Assembly: GCA_027575805.1 (NCBI GenBank)
Contig: JANBPU010000001.1
Coordinates: forward strand, 124,001 to 188,000
Direction of reading: 5' to 3'
From: Mycoemilia scoparia
Taxonomy: Eukaryota > Kickxellomycota > Kickxellomycetes > Kickxellales > Kickxellaceae
Length of the DNA: 64,000 nucleotides
Part shown: positions 23,056 to 34,504 of the stretch, piece by piece
Position numbering within the stretch: the first letter of the stretch is position 1
Layout: each line of letters opens with the position of its first letter
Made by a program: the position numbers and the translations under genes
Notes under the pieces: generated by a model
The model's input: the letters and a program-made list of their open reading frames with translations, nothing else
Database searches by the model: none
Told to the model about the DNA's origin: nothing

Positions 23056-24920
23056 TCAAGATCCAAAACGGTGTGATCCACATGATATTCCATAGTTACC
23101 TATAAATTCCTTTGCAGTGATTGCCTTTCCACCCTCAAGCTTTAGCTTAAATACCCGTAGCCACTGGTCATTGATACAGCGGACATACAAACATGATGGG
23201 GAGATGTGCTTAATCACAAAAATTGTACCAGGCTGTACATCACAGCCTTCTAGCTGCTCATTCAATACCTCTAAGGCTTTGCTTTGGCTAGATTGGTCTG
23301 GCCACGAACACAAGGTATCAATTTCAATAAACTGGCAGCCGGGCTTTCTTTTGGTACGGATAAATGTAGTGTGTATGGGTTCCTTCAAATATAAATGAAA
23401 AGAGTGATTTGTTAGATTTTAGCTTTACCATTTACCCTTTGAACTTGTATCGTTTCTTAGCCCAAATCAATACCTTATCTCCAACAGCGCGATGCATTCT
23501 CTCAATTTGCTGAGCATCATGAGCATTCCAGTCGATTTGTGCTGTGCTGCGATTTATAAAGGGTGCTTTTGTTATATATTTTTCATCCTGATCCTTACCG
23601 ACATACTAAGATTATTAATAACATTATGTTGAGCGTCTTTCACAAATTAAAATGTCATTTAGAAAGCTACCCAAGATAGAAGTGGCTGATGGGTTTCATG
23701 GCTTACCTGAAGCTTTGGATGATCTGAAATTAGTTTGGCAAGGAGCTGTCCGCCATTGTGGGCCAACATGTTCTCAAGTTCTATTCTGTTGATTTTTTCT
23801 GGAACGGACTTTGTTATAAACAATGGTTGAATATATATATTTGAGTCAATATATAATTAATATAGTACAGAGCTTAGAATTTGTTGTACAAGCCACTCAC
23901 TAGTTTGGATTGGGACAAAATTTTCCCACCATCGATGACAGTCGGATGAAGAGTTTGAATGGAAACTCCAGTTGATTCATCACCACAAAGTATTGTGTAT
24001 TGAATAGGCGAAGGGCCACGGTGCCTAATAAAAACAAAAAGAAAGATTATATGTCCCAATCCGCCGAAATATCTATTACAGGGCCAAAGCTAAGACAATT
24101 TGACATATATATATATATATATATATTTACCTTGGGAGTAGTGATGGGTGGATATTGATGGCTCCCCTATCAAACTGTTCAATGATCCTCTTTGGAATAA
24201 TATATCCAAAGCTTGACACGACGGCTAGATTGAATGGACCACCAGAAGACACATCTGGGAGCGGTGGTTCCCAACCTTTCAAGGTTTTTGGTGGGGGATT
24301 ATGAACCATCAGGCCTTTGGATTCGGCAAAGATACTCAACGGAGCTACATTGTAATTAGTTTAAAAATGTAGATTATAGTAATAATGTAGAACATTTAGT
24401 AAACCCATTTTGTCTTGGCAGTATAGATCGTTGAAAACATCTTGTTGGATCATTCTGGTTGCTTACTTTTGTACAAAGTCTTTTTCCCTCTTCCAACAAG
24501 TTGGTTAGGTGGTGTCACTACTTCGATGTGAATATCTTGTCTCCCGAGAGATTCTTTAGAATAAGCATTATAGCCTTCGTTATAAAATTATCCAATCTTT
24601 GTGGCTTTCGATGATGTATATATATATATAATTGACCCAACCTTACTTTTTGCCTCCAAAAATGCCTCGAGTGACTTGACTGAAAAATTATCGGATCCAA
24701 AAAATAGCATTCGGATGTCGTTCTATAAACAAGGTTGGCTATATAGCATTAGCTGAAGTCTTTAAAGGATCGCATTCCCCAAATCAAAAAAAGATAGCTC
24801 AAGACTTGCCTGAGAGCCATAATTTCGAATACCACGGGAGACTGGATTAGTACCCTTGTATGCGCAAAGATATCTTGGCGATCCAAGCCGTCCAAATCCC
24901 CCAAGTAAGCCAAAAGCCAT
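23056..24920 (-). CDS. FMT1: Methionyl-tRNA formyltransferase, mitochondrial
   Basis: Formylates initiator Met-tRNA in mitochondria using 10-formyl-tetrahydrofolate. Eight exons, 24920-24810, 24722-24647, 24553-24467, 24344-24131, 24024-23901, 23808-23707, 23605-23474 and 23382-23056, sum to 390 aa. Exon 1 (37 aa) is Arg- and Ser-containing with no acidic residues, a mitochondrial presequence. Catalytic-domain blocks are IRMLFFGSDNFSVKSLE, NLAVVSSFGYIIP, INIHPSLLPRHRGPSPIQ and DEEST-like GDESTGVSIQTL. The C-terminal domain has QIDWNAHDAQQIERMHRA. Intron 1 has the border CAG|GCAAGT, a textbook GC-AG intron, with no usable GT alternative. It is divergent from TGT with 267 bp between starts. Upstream in-frame ATGs up to 25058 were not used because they read through low-quality leader. 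Confidence 0.9.
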
Positions 24921-25187
24921 GTTAGATACAAAGCCGTGATTTATTATGTAAAGAAAATGCTTGAAGGCAAAAAAGATACCATAACATGACATCATGATCA
25001 AATTTCTAGGTATGGGATCATCAAGTTTTTTCTGTTTATATCTCTCCACTTTTAACATTTAATTATTGATTTAACACTGGCGAGCACTTTCCAACCGAAG
25101 CAAACAGCCCACCGTATACTTTCGAATACTGCACGAAGCTTAACCCGGAGGGCTACAGCATTACGTGAACACCTCAGCTGTGCAAAA

Positions 25188-26588
25188 ATGTCTGCCTTAT
25201 CTGACTATGGGCGACCAGGCGATGAAGGTTATGAAAATCGTACGCCTTTGTTTGAATCCAATTCTCCTGCCTTAAAGTTCAAGGTTTATGCAAAATGCTC
25301 GACAACAAAAGCTAGGGCATCAACCATGGTGCTTCCCCACTATACAGCCAGAACTCCAATGTTCATGCCAGTTGGTACTATGGGAACGATGAAGGGAATA
25401 ACAACAAAGCAACTGGAGGAGCTAGACTGCCATGTCATATTGGGAAACACATATCATCTGGGAAATAGACCAGGAAAAGACTTGCTTGACAAAGCAGGAG
25501 GGTTGCATAAATTCATGAACTGGTCGCGGGGAATGCTAACGGTAAGATTTGGTGTTTCTGACTAATATTTTGGGTTAAAGTAATTATCAGCTTAAAAGGT
25601 GCATTATACTCATTAAAACCATTATTACTATTTATCACTATAGGATAGCGGCGGGTTTCAAATGGTGTCTCTACTAAAGCTAGCAAAAATAACTGAGGAG
25701 GGCGTAGAGTTCCGCAATCCCCACGATGATTCTCTTATGATGCTGACTCCAGAGATGTCGATTGAATTGCAAAACTCAATCGGAGCAGATATCATGATGC
25801 AGCTAGATGATGTTGTTTCTTCTCTTACAACTGGTCCGCGTGTCGAAGAAGCTATGCACCGCTCCATACGCTGGCTGGACCGCTGTATTGCTGCACACAA
25901 AAACCCTGACAGACAAAACCTATTTCCAATCGTTCAGGGCGGTTTAGATATTAAACTCAGAACCTGCAGCGCAAGAGCCTTGTCTGAACGAGATTCTCCA
26001 GGATATGCAATTGGAGGCCTCAGCGGTGGAGAAGCCAAAGACCAGTTTTGGAGGATGGTATCGCTCTCTACAGATATTCTTCCCGAAAATAAGCCTCGCT
26101 ATTGTATGGGTGTTGGCTATGCTGAGGATCTAGTTGTTTGTTCAGCCTTGGGTGTTGACATGTATGATTGTGTCTTCCCTACAAGAACAGCCCGCTTTGG
26201 AAACGCACTTACCATGTCTGGCTCGCTTTCTCTGAAGTCAGGAAAATATGCAAAAGACTTTACACCCATATCAAAAGATTGCGACTGTCCTACCTGCAAG
26301 ACATACACCAGAGCATACCTAACCACCGTTGTTGCAAAGGAAAATGTTGGGTGCCATTTGATATCTGTACACAACATTGCTTTCCAGATGCAGCTCATGA
26401 GAAGCATCCGACGAGCAATTCTTCATGATGATTTCCCGAACTTTGTCCGTCGCTTCATGAGTATTCGGTTTGGCAACACGGTCCCACTATGGATTATCAA
26501 TGCTCTAAAGAGTGTTAATATTGATCTTACTGTTGCGGACGAATCTGGATACTTGGCCACATCAATCGACTCTGATTTCAAAAAGTAA
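25188..26588 (+). CDS. Queuine tRNA-ribosyltransferase catalytic subunit (TGT/QTRT1)
   Basis: Exchanges guanine 34 for queuine in tRNAs with GUN anticodons. Exons 25188-25541 and 25644-26588 give 432 aa. The intron splits exactly before DSGGFQMV, whose Asp119 is the general-base residue. The nucleophile is Asp293 in [14 protein letters not shown]. Zinc ligands are Cys331, Cys333, Cys336 and His361, with spacing like the bacterial enzyme. The [13 protein letters not shown] and [10 protein letters not shown] blocks are intact, so the protein looks active. Eukaryotes use a second subunit (QTRT2), not in this window. Its presence implies queuine salvage from food or environment. It shares a 267-bp divergent promoter with FMT1. 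Confidence 0.93.
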
Positions 26589-26669
26589 ATGAAAAGGTTT
26601 ATACCCGATTTCTGGTTTATTAGTTTTATTTACATTGAATGTAATTGCAGGAAATATTAAGAATTGAAA

Positions 26670-28804
26670 TTACAATTGTCTATCAATTTTCTCTGTGAGA
26701 GCCAGGGCCGCATCAACAACCGCCTCTGTTATGAGGATTAGGCGGCTCAATGTCTTCGGGTTGAGGATTATCCGTGGTTTGTTGCTGTCACGCAGTTCAT
26801 CCATTGACATTCTTAGGGAGTTACTGGGGCCAGATTCGGTGGTATGTGCTTGGGGCCAATTATTAGCATAAATATATTCAGGTTCTGCCTCATCAACTCT
26901 TTCCCTTTCTCCGGAGCTTTTATTTCCAATAAGATCGGTGTTAAAAATGGTCTCAAAGTGGTTTGATGCTAGCCCTTCTATTTTATAAAGGGACTCCAAA
27001 ATCGGAGTAGGCCAGCCATAGAATATGTATCGCGCAAGCTGGCTTGCATACTCGACACGCTCTTGAATATCTGTGAAGCACCTGTACATTGGTTTGCCAT
27101 TGCTCTTGTCAACTATGCTTTGTCCAGAAAGAAGCGAGCCAAGCTCAATCTTTATAAGAGTTAAAAGTGTCTCAGCTTGGCGCCATACTTCCCAGAGCTC
27201 TTCCACGCAATCCGGTGGCTCAGAGCACCCAATGGATTCGGTGTTCTGGTGGGCAAAGGCTGTGCCTTGAATCGGAGAATCATATAAATCTAGTAAAGCA
27301 AGAATATGCGGTCGGGCCTGTAGAATACTGGCTTGGCATAGTTCTAATTCCCGAACAAGAGTCTGCTTCCAGCAAAGTGTTGCCGAAGTGATATCGTGAT
27401 ACTTGAATCGCAAGGTACTTATGTGGCTCTGAGGTGTTGTTTGAACACCAATTGAACGCACAGATACAGGCTTTGTCTTTACTTCTGAAATTTGCACTAT
27501 GTCTTCGTCTTCATGTGCACTATCATTCCCGATGTCATTTCCTATATGGTGGTACTAGTACGTTAGATGTGCACAAAATATAATGACCCAAATTTAATAT
27601 ATATATATATATTTATATCCAGAACAGAACTACCTTCTATAAACGTATCACTCGGCATTATTAAGGCCGAGTCTCTCGACTTTTTTGCTTTCAAACGACC
27701 ATTTTCTTCAGCACCGCTGTCATGTATACTACAGCATTTGTCTTTAGGCGGTTTTTCAATGGCCCGTGTAAGTAAGCTGCTGGGTATTGGAATTGTATTT
27801 TGACTTGGTTTTTGTGAATTGAGGCTTTTGGATACCATTTGAGATGGAGCAAGAACAGAAACAGTATCTGCTTTGGACATGTCTTTTCTGCCTAAGTCAG
27901 TGGGCATAGTATACGTGTGCTGGCCGATATGCTTTAGGCTCTGTGCATCAACGGAGCAGCTTCTTACATGTCCCTTTCCTTTGAACCTTGGTTTATGGTT
28001 AGAGGCATTATCCTGAATAGCTTCTTGGTCGCTCAACCTTCGTGATCTTGTAAAAGATCTTGGCGCACTACTTTGATTTTCTGTATCGCTCTGGGTTATG
28101 AGAGCGTATTTACCCTGGTCAGGCCTTTTCGTATATTTGCTTCTTAGTTCAGTATTCTCTTTGACTCTATTCCCTATAGAATAGCGCCTTGCTTGCTGGG
28201 TTTTCTTGGGCTTGTGGTCAAGCGTCTGGTGCCTTTGACGCCTGGGTGTAGGCAACGATGATACGCGTTTGGTCAAGGCTGGAAGTTTGGGCTGTGGCAA
28301 AGGAACATTGTTTGTTAAGGATACAATAGTGTTGAGGCCCTTTCGGTTGCCTATAAATTCATTTGGCTGATGCCTTAGATAACGGTCTTTCGCGTAATCA
28401 TTCCAGTCATCCTCACGCCCCGAAAGATACAATGGCTTAATTCTGGTGGTATGGTGTGGTTGCGCTGAGCTTGGTGCGACGGATCCAATATCACGCGTTT
28501 CTAGGCCTGTAGGAGTGGCATTGGATGCACCGGCATTGAGCGATAATGGGGCTGAGACTGCATCTGGCACTGGGTGAGGGTTAGATGCTGTAGCAGGGTG
28601 CACCACACCTCCTTCGACGCTCCTGGTCCCAGTATCAGTAGCGGAAGCAGAGGTAGATGAGTCTGCTGTTGAAGCCATGCTTCCGTTAGTGGAAGGCGAG
28701 TGTTCACAATACTTGCATGTAAAGAAGCGTACAAGGCTGTGCAGCCTTGAACGCGATGGTCTTCTCTGATGAGAGCTTGTGCGTGTGCTTAGAGAATCGG
28801 GCAT
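26670..28804 (-). CDS. Hypothetical protein, 680 aa, two exons
   Basis: Unrecognised. Exon 1 (28804-27634) and exon 2 (27541-26670) join in phase 1 with GT/ATAG borders to 680 aa. Residues 1-390 are disordered and rich in Ser, Arg, Lys, Pro and Thr, with an early basic block and CKYC pair. Exon 2 is mostly helical, with a run of Leu/Ile-rich segments (LCWKQTLVRELELCQ, PHILALLDLYD, AETLLTLIKIELGSLL, LIILITEAVVDAALAL-like end) that suggests a coiled or helical-bundle domain. No signal peptide, membrane span or catalytic motif is seen. The intron carries an (AT)n tract. Cytoskeletal or signalling scaffolds are possible, but I have no family evidence. Confidence 0.6.
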
Positions 28805-29774
28805 AATAAAAGCAGTAAAAAAGTAAAACTAAAGTTAACACACAACACACAGCTGAGCTGAAGTAGTTAAGTGGAAAAGAGATGCATTTAACCTTGTCAT
28901 GTCAATGGCAACGAAAATCTATGAATTGACTATAGTCGCAGACCAAAACAACGTTAAACCCAAACCGCTTGGTCATCGATAACAGAACATGTCAATCAAA
29001 GTAGTTTATGATCTGTGGCTTTTATGAAGCCTTGCCATCTTCCCTTGAGTCGATGTTTTGAGCTGACCCGTGTTAAGGTGAAGGAGGTGAGCCCAGATAT
29101 TAAATTATTGACTAAATTTGGGATGAGCAGGTGAGCCCATTTAAGCACAAGAAATGACAATAGGGCACGGTCTGTATTCTTTTTAGCTCAAGATGTTGTA
29201 GACATATGGATCATTGTTTTTGAAGAGCTAACTTTTACTAGTAGGCCAGCTCCACTATGCATATTGGCCAGCCTATATTGTCATTGATTAATGCATTGGC
29301 ATGTATAGTCTGCTTTTGGGCCTTCAAAAATAACCTCCCATATTTGTAGAAACAAAACAATGGCGATGCACATGTGCAAAACAAGTGTTCAGTGCCAACT
29401 ACACACAACATCAATACCTCAGTATTTAAGGGCCCAGTGTCCCAAGATACAGGACCTGAATTTGTGAATCCCAGCCATAATTTAATTATTTATTCTAAAA
29501 GCTGTGCTGTATCCCCAGCACAATGTCCTTGTAAACAATTTTGCCCTGTTTGCTGCTTGCCGTTGTTGTAGACAGCCTTTTCTTTTAGTCTGCCTAGTTG
29601 TCTCTCAGCTGTTTCTATTCTATTTCCACCCACCAGCTAGTTATTTTGACCAGAACATCTGTCAGCGCTCTTGTCTGGAAGAGATTACAAATATCTGTCA
29701 AGCTGCATCTACAACCAGGCTCTCTACCTGTATTTAAGTAAGTTTGGACGCACAGCCATACAAGGGCCTTATAG
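28805..29774. other. Intergenic region between two divergent genes
   Basis: 970 bp between the starts of the 680-aa gene and the Kar9-like gene. Short frames here show no domain. A pyrimidine-rich stretch (29570-29635) precedes the Kar9-like start and is probably its promoter. I see no RNA gene or repeat. Confidence 0.5.
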
Positions 29775-32528
29775 ATGATTATGCTCGGTAACCACAAACA
29801 CCGCCAAGATGTTGGGATTGATAATTCCAGCGCCGAATACTCACGCTTTAGGGCTACCCAAAAGGAGCTCAGCGAGCACCTCGACAAAGTAAAGGCCACA
29901 ATCTGCCAAGCAAGCGACCCGGCAGCGCCTTTTGATGAAGAGCTGCTTGCCCATATAGATTCTCTTGTTCATAAAGGAAACGAAAAGTCTTTGGCTCTAC
30001 AGGAGGCGGCACACTATGTATCGGCCAATAGCCAGAGTGCACATGTCGCTAGGGGTGGCGAGCCTAGTATGTCGAAAGATTTGGCCGTGCATGACTGGGT
30101 CGACGAGCAAGTCCGAAGCCTGAACGAAAGGTGGGCAACACATCAGCTCAGTTTATGCCAGCTAAAGGCAAAGTGTCTGAAGGCACGGCAATACAATGAT
30201 CTTGCTGCAGCCATCGAAAAATTCGCAAAGGACTTATCGTCTCTTGAAAGACAGGCCTTGAGGCTGGAGGTTCAATGGAGACACATCATTGATAGTATAA
30301 AGAACAAGAGCCCGTCTTGGACGTCCGAGGATTCCAATGATAATCGCTCTCTCATCACACCAGATTCAAGAACATCCTCGCAACGAAACACAGAGTCTTT
30401 GCGCCAAAAGCTCCTTGTTTCTGATAGAAAAAGCTATGAAAAGGAGGAGAGATCGATACTGCAGGTCGAAAAGGCCAGCAAGTCTATGGAGACGAGGTGG
30501 CGCCTGCTTGAGCGACGGGTAGGAATATTCTGTGAAAGTAGCAGTGAAATGATATATGGCCAGGGAGATAACACTACAGTGTATGTGCATCCGGTAACGA
30601 AGGCCAAGTTTGCGCCGCCCTCTCAGGCAGCCACACAAAATATGGAATTGCAAATGAAGATGCGAGACACAAAGCAAATGTTCAGAAGGATACCACCAAT
30701 CCTAGCAAGCCTCAAATCTAAAGCCCGAATCCAGCACACCCTGACAAGATTCGACACCATCATATCTGAAATCAACTCGTACATCACATCGATGCGTGGT
30801 CGTGCCCACCAAACCATGCAGCGTGCACGCCGGTTATTGAGCATCAAGACTGGTCCTAGCGGCCGTCGCAGTCCCCGCTTCGAAGAGCAAGCGGTTGAAT
30901 GGCAGCAGCGCATGATTAAAAAAATTGACCAATCTAACGAGGATGTTTTAATGCTATTTGAAAAGCTCACAAAATATCTCATAAGCAGGGACAACCTTCC
31001 TGTACTCGAAAAGCTATCAGAAAAGTCCTCTTTGGCAAAGCGCTCATGGGCGGAGTCAAAGGATCTTGCACGTGATGCCATGTGGCAATTGGAGGCTGCT
31101 ATCGAAAACAGTCGACTGGAGGCGAAGCGTGCGGCCGAGGCTGAGGCCAAAAGAACTGGAAACGACATCATCGATAGAGCTGTCAGCGCATCATATAGCG
31201 GAAGGGGAAGCGACGAAGCTGGAGAAGAAGGTGCTGACTTGCCAGTTAGTGGCAACCAAATGTCTTCGCTTCCGCCTTTGACAGAAGAGGACTCGGCGCC
31301 ATCTTCACCACTCAGCCCCAGGCCGATGCCGCATCCCGAATCTATGACTCCATCTCACTTGAGCACACGTTTGCGTCAAGATTCAATCGTTCGGCCAAGA
31401 AACGGTAGTCATTCTCTTGGAGCAGCAGCAGCAGCAGCACCCCAACACCGCCTTCGCAGACCAGTCTCACACGTTTCGTTTATTGCTACGCCCAACCTCA
31501 CACCATCTGTATCCAGCCTCCATAGGCCATCACTAGGCGAGCTTTCTCAACAACGAAACTCAATGCTCGTACCACCTACCCAGAGTGGACTTCTCGGTAG
31601 TGGAAGCAACGTAGGAACGCCAGCTTCGATCCACCAGACTCGTACCCTTGCAAGGTATCGTTCATTTGTACGGTCCCCACCGCCAACGGCCAGCAGTCTC
31701 CAGACACCAAATGCATTCACAATAACTCTTAGCAGTAACAGCAGCCGCCAAAGATTCGGATCATTCGATGCCAGCCCGCATTCAGGTGTGTTGGCCCATC
31801 GCAACTCGGCCTTGGATCCTCCGGCCAATCGCCAGAGTGCCATACCATCACCATCAGCCATGTCACCAAGGAACAGCATTGACTCATCAAGGCCTATGCT
31901 GAACCGTATGTCCAGCACGGGGTTTGATTCTGAGCAAAGATCTAATAAAATCCAGTCAATGCTTCATAGACCAACGCAGCTCCGTGGGCGCATCGGCTCT
32001 ATTGGGCAGGCTACACCCTCACCCCAACTGCACTCGCGTGCCTCGATATCAGACTTCAGTCCGCGCACACCAACCTTCCCGCGCAACTCCAGCTTGGCAT
32101 ATCAGCCTACCACCGTCACGCCAGCAACCAGTGACAATGTGGAGGCACAGCAGCAAACGCAGCCCGCTGGATCACTTAGTCGAGTTGGGAGCTTCAGCCG
32201 CGATTCCCTGGAATCCAACTCCTCCGCATCTGATAATGGCGGTCTCTCACAGATATGGTCTAGTCCTTCGTTCAACGCAGCAGCCATAAAACCAACCCAT
32301 GGTCTTCATAAAAAGATATCTGTGGTTGCATTATCGGAGAGTTTCAATAGGATTGTTAGCCAGAAACAGCAGGGACATCATCCCGAATACAGCCTTGATG
32401 ATGGTGGCGACCTAGCGCAGGAGGAAATGCCTGACCTTGTAAATTCAGGCAAGAATACGCCAACTTTGGAGAAATCGAATAGCCTATACGGCTACAGGGC
32501 CCTTTCTGGGAATCACCAAGTTGTTTAA
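29775..32528 (+). CDS. Large helical plus disordered protein, Kar9-like microtubule adaptor candidate
   Basis: 917 aa, single exon. Residues 1-490 are strongly helical with spectrin-like segments (NERWATHQLSLCQLKAK, LERQALRLEVQW, METRWRLLERRVG, then an Ala/Glu/Lys coiled coil). Residues 490-917 are disordered, rich in Ser, Pro, Arg and Gln. The tail contains an SxIP motif (SAIP, residues 688-691) in a Ser/Pro/Arg setting, the classical signal for binding EB1/Bim1 on microtubule plus ends. Helical head plus basic Ser/Pro tail with SxIP is the plan of fungal Kar9-type spindle-orientation proteins. I cannot show homology from motifs alone; another cytoskeletal linker is possible. The upstream leader is pyrimidine-rich. 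The gene is tandem with UBE2J1. Confidence 0.8.
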   Translation: MIMLGNHKHRQDVGIDNSSAEYSRFRATQKELSEHLDKVKATICQASDPAAPFDEELLAHIDSLVHKGNEKSLALQEAAHYVSANSQSAHVARGGEPSMSKDLAVHDWVDEQVRSLNERWATHQLSLCQLKAKCLKARQYNDLAAAIEKFAKDLSSLERQALRLEVQWRHIIDSIKNKSPSWTSEDSNDNRSLITPDSRTSSQRNTESLRQKLLVSDRKSYEKEERSILQVEKASKSMETRWRLLERRVGIFCESSSEMIYGQGDNTTVYVHPVTKAKFAPPSQAATQNMELQMKMRDTKQMFRRIPPILASLKSKARIQHTLTRFDTIISEINSYITSMRGRAHQTMQRARRLLSIKTGPSGRRSPRFEEQAVEWQQRMIKKIDQSNEDVLMLFEKLTKYLISRDNLPVLEKLSEKSSLAKRSWAESKDLARDAMWQLEAAIENSRLEAKRAAEAEAKRTGNDIIDRAVSASYSGRGSDEAGEEGADLPVSGNQMSSLPPLTEEDSAPSSPLSPRPMPHPESMTPSHLSTRLRQDSIVRPRNGSHSLGAAAAAAPQHRLRRPVSHVSFIATPNLTPSVSSLHRPSLGELSQQRNSMLVPPTQSGLLGSGSNVGTPASIHQTRTLARYRSFVRSPPPTASSLQTPNAFTITLSSNSSRQRFGSFDASPHSGVLAHRNSALDPPANRQSAIPSPSAMSPRNSIDSSRPMLNRMSSTGFDSEQRSNKIQSMLHRPTQLRGRIGSIGQATPSPQLHSRASISDFSPRTPTFPRNSSLAYQPTTVTPATSDNVEAQQQTQPAGSLSRVGSFSRDSLESNSSASDNGGLSQIWSSPSFNAAAIKPTHGLHKKISVVALSESFNRIVSQKQQGHHPEYSLDDGGDLAQEEMPDLVNSGKNTPTLEKSNSLYGYRALSGNHQVV

Positions 32529-32887
32529 ACGGTCATATGCCGCGCAGATACCTTGATTTTGGGTTTACAAACATCTCATTTTAGTACTTTATAAAATACA
32601 TGTTGATAATATACAAGTTAACTCTTTCCAAAGCGAGATACCAAATAGATGTTGGTTCATGTGGAGTGCAAATTTGGCTAAAAGTGATAGGTGGTGGAAT
32701 CTTTTGGGCATAATGGTTGCCACTTTTTGGATCTTGTCTTTATTCATGTGGGCTACCATAATTTGGCTATTGGTGATACAACTGCTATCGTTCGCTCTTC
32801 TTTGCACCCATTTTATACCTATTTTGGCATTTACTCTTTGCTTCCCTACTTTTCACATTCGACCGTTAATGCAGTGACTTTTCGAGA

Positions 32888-34188
32888 ATGTCTGCAGCAT
32901 TTGGACAAAACCTGAACAAAAGAAACCATGGTAAGTGCCTGACCAATAGCAAAAACCACACTAATGTAGCCGAATTGTTTCAAATGTTTCGGACCCCTAA
33001 ATGTGTGCCTTGCACACTATGGCTCTATGTCTGTGCCTGTGTGTGTGTGTGTGTCTGTGCCAATAGCGGTAAATCGCATCATGCAGGAAATGAATCAAAT
33101 ATATAAAAGCTCTTCTCCAGACTTTGTGGTTATGCCTCTTGAGGTATAGTGCTGTTTGACATTTTATCGTAAAAATGCTCTTCTACTATTCAAGTAGAAC
33201 CAATGTTTATACCACCATATTTATATATATTGTTGTTAGAGCAACATATTTGAATGGCATTTCACAGTTCGTGGACCAAATAACTCTCCTTACGAAGGCG
33301 GAAAGTATGTGTGGCAGTGATCCCTACTTTGTATCCATGTTATTGATATTGTTCCTGTATCAGCACATGTTAATGTAACTGCTCTGCCCTTTGATACACA
33401 GATACCATGGCAGAATACTGCTCCCACACGACTACCCATATAAGCCACCAGACATAATCATGCTAACACCAAATGGCCGATTCGAACTTAACAAAAAGAT
33501 TTGTTTGAGTAACACTAGCCACCATCCAGAGTCCTGGCAGCCTGCTTGGGGAATCCAGACCGTTCTTGTTGCTTTAATCAGCTTCTTCCCAACAAAAGGA
33601 GAGGGCGCCATTGGCGATCTTGAATATACTAAGCAAGAGAGAGAAAGGCTGGCAAAACTATCGCGTTCCTGGTCCTGCCAATCGTGCGGCTTAAATCACA
33701 AGGACGTTCTAAATGATACTACAGGCTCTCAGTCGATGCTTTCATCTAAAAGCGCAGAGAGCCAAGAAACTCACACAGGATCGGGCATACCGAAGCAAGG
33801 GCTTAGGTTTAGATTTAAAGATACCGCATCAGAGTCTGGAAATTCCGACGAAAAAGGAAGTGCATTAAATAAGGCAGCTAGTTCAGAATCTGGTTCCCAA
33901 AATCAACAGGAGTACATCAGTGCTGCGTGTCCGATGTCGAATCATAGGATCCGGAGCAGACATGCGCAGCCCAGCAATGATGGCAACAGCAATATGGTTT
34001 CAGCACATAGTTCCCAAAGCCAGCCTACCGCCAACAGAGGCAGTGCCCATACGCTACCAGAATCCGAGATATCTGGTGATACCCACGAACAACAAAATCA
34101 GCAAACTGTTGACAATAAACAGCTGGATAGAATCATATGCGGACTACTGGCCATCATAATGTTTCTGATCTTGCGGAGAGTTCCATAA
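32888..34188 (+). CDS. Tail-anchored ER ubiquitin-conjugating enzyme, UBE2J1/Ubc6 type
   Basis: E2 enzyme of ER-associated degradation. Exons 32888-32930, 33067-33143, 33240-33304 and 33402-34188 join in phase to 323 aa. The UBC fold runs from about residue 12 to 160: AVNRIMQEMNQIYK, IFEWHFTVRGP, YHGRILLPHDYPYKPP, then the catalytic cysteine C96 in NKKICLS, and HHPESWQPAWGIQT. The block PTKGEGAIGDLEYT follows, a UBE2J1 rather than UBE2J2 hallmark. The C terminus is a Ser/Gln-rich linker and a hydrophobic tail anchor (IICGLLAIIMFLIL). Only the last exon forms a long ORF; the first three were found from the family pattern and splice borders. Intron 1 ends in a (GT)n tract. Confidence 0.92.
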
Positions 34189-34504
34189 ATTTCCAGACAC
34201 AACTCCTATCATCCTAGGCCAACAATCCACCACAGCCAAGGAACTGTATTCTCTATTCTTTGCCTTTTATTTCTCCTTCTTTCTAAATATATATATATTA
34301 TTTATATGGCGTTAAACAAAAATGGGTCCCCCCAAAAAACAATTATCAGAAAAATATACAGTACATACATAAACACATGACAGAGGTTCTCCATCAAAAG
34401 CGAACCAGATAGTACCCTCATACGTTCTAGGCTGGTATGAGAGATACTATTCTGGTATACTTTAAGAGGAAACTCTCCTATATGAATTTATATATGGATC
34501 ATAA
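34189..34504. other. Intergenic region, UBE2J1 side
   Basis: AT-rich 3' flank of the UBE2J1 gene. A T/A-rich stretch near 34290 probably holds its poly(A) signals. Nothing else is seen. Confidence 0.4.

Noticed and set aside
33036..33060. (GT)n tract in UBE2J1 intron 1 as a possible regulatory repeat
   Set aside because: It is a short microsatellite next to the splice acceptor; nothing else points to a function.
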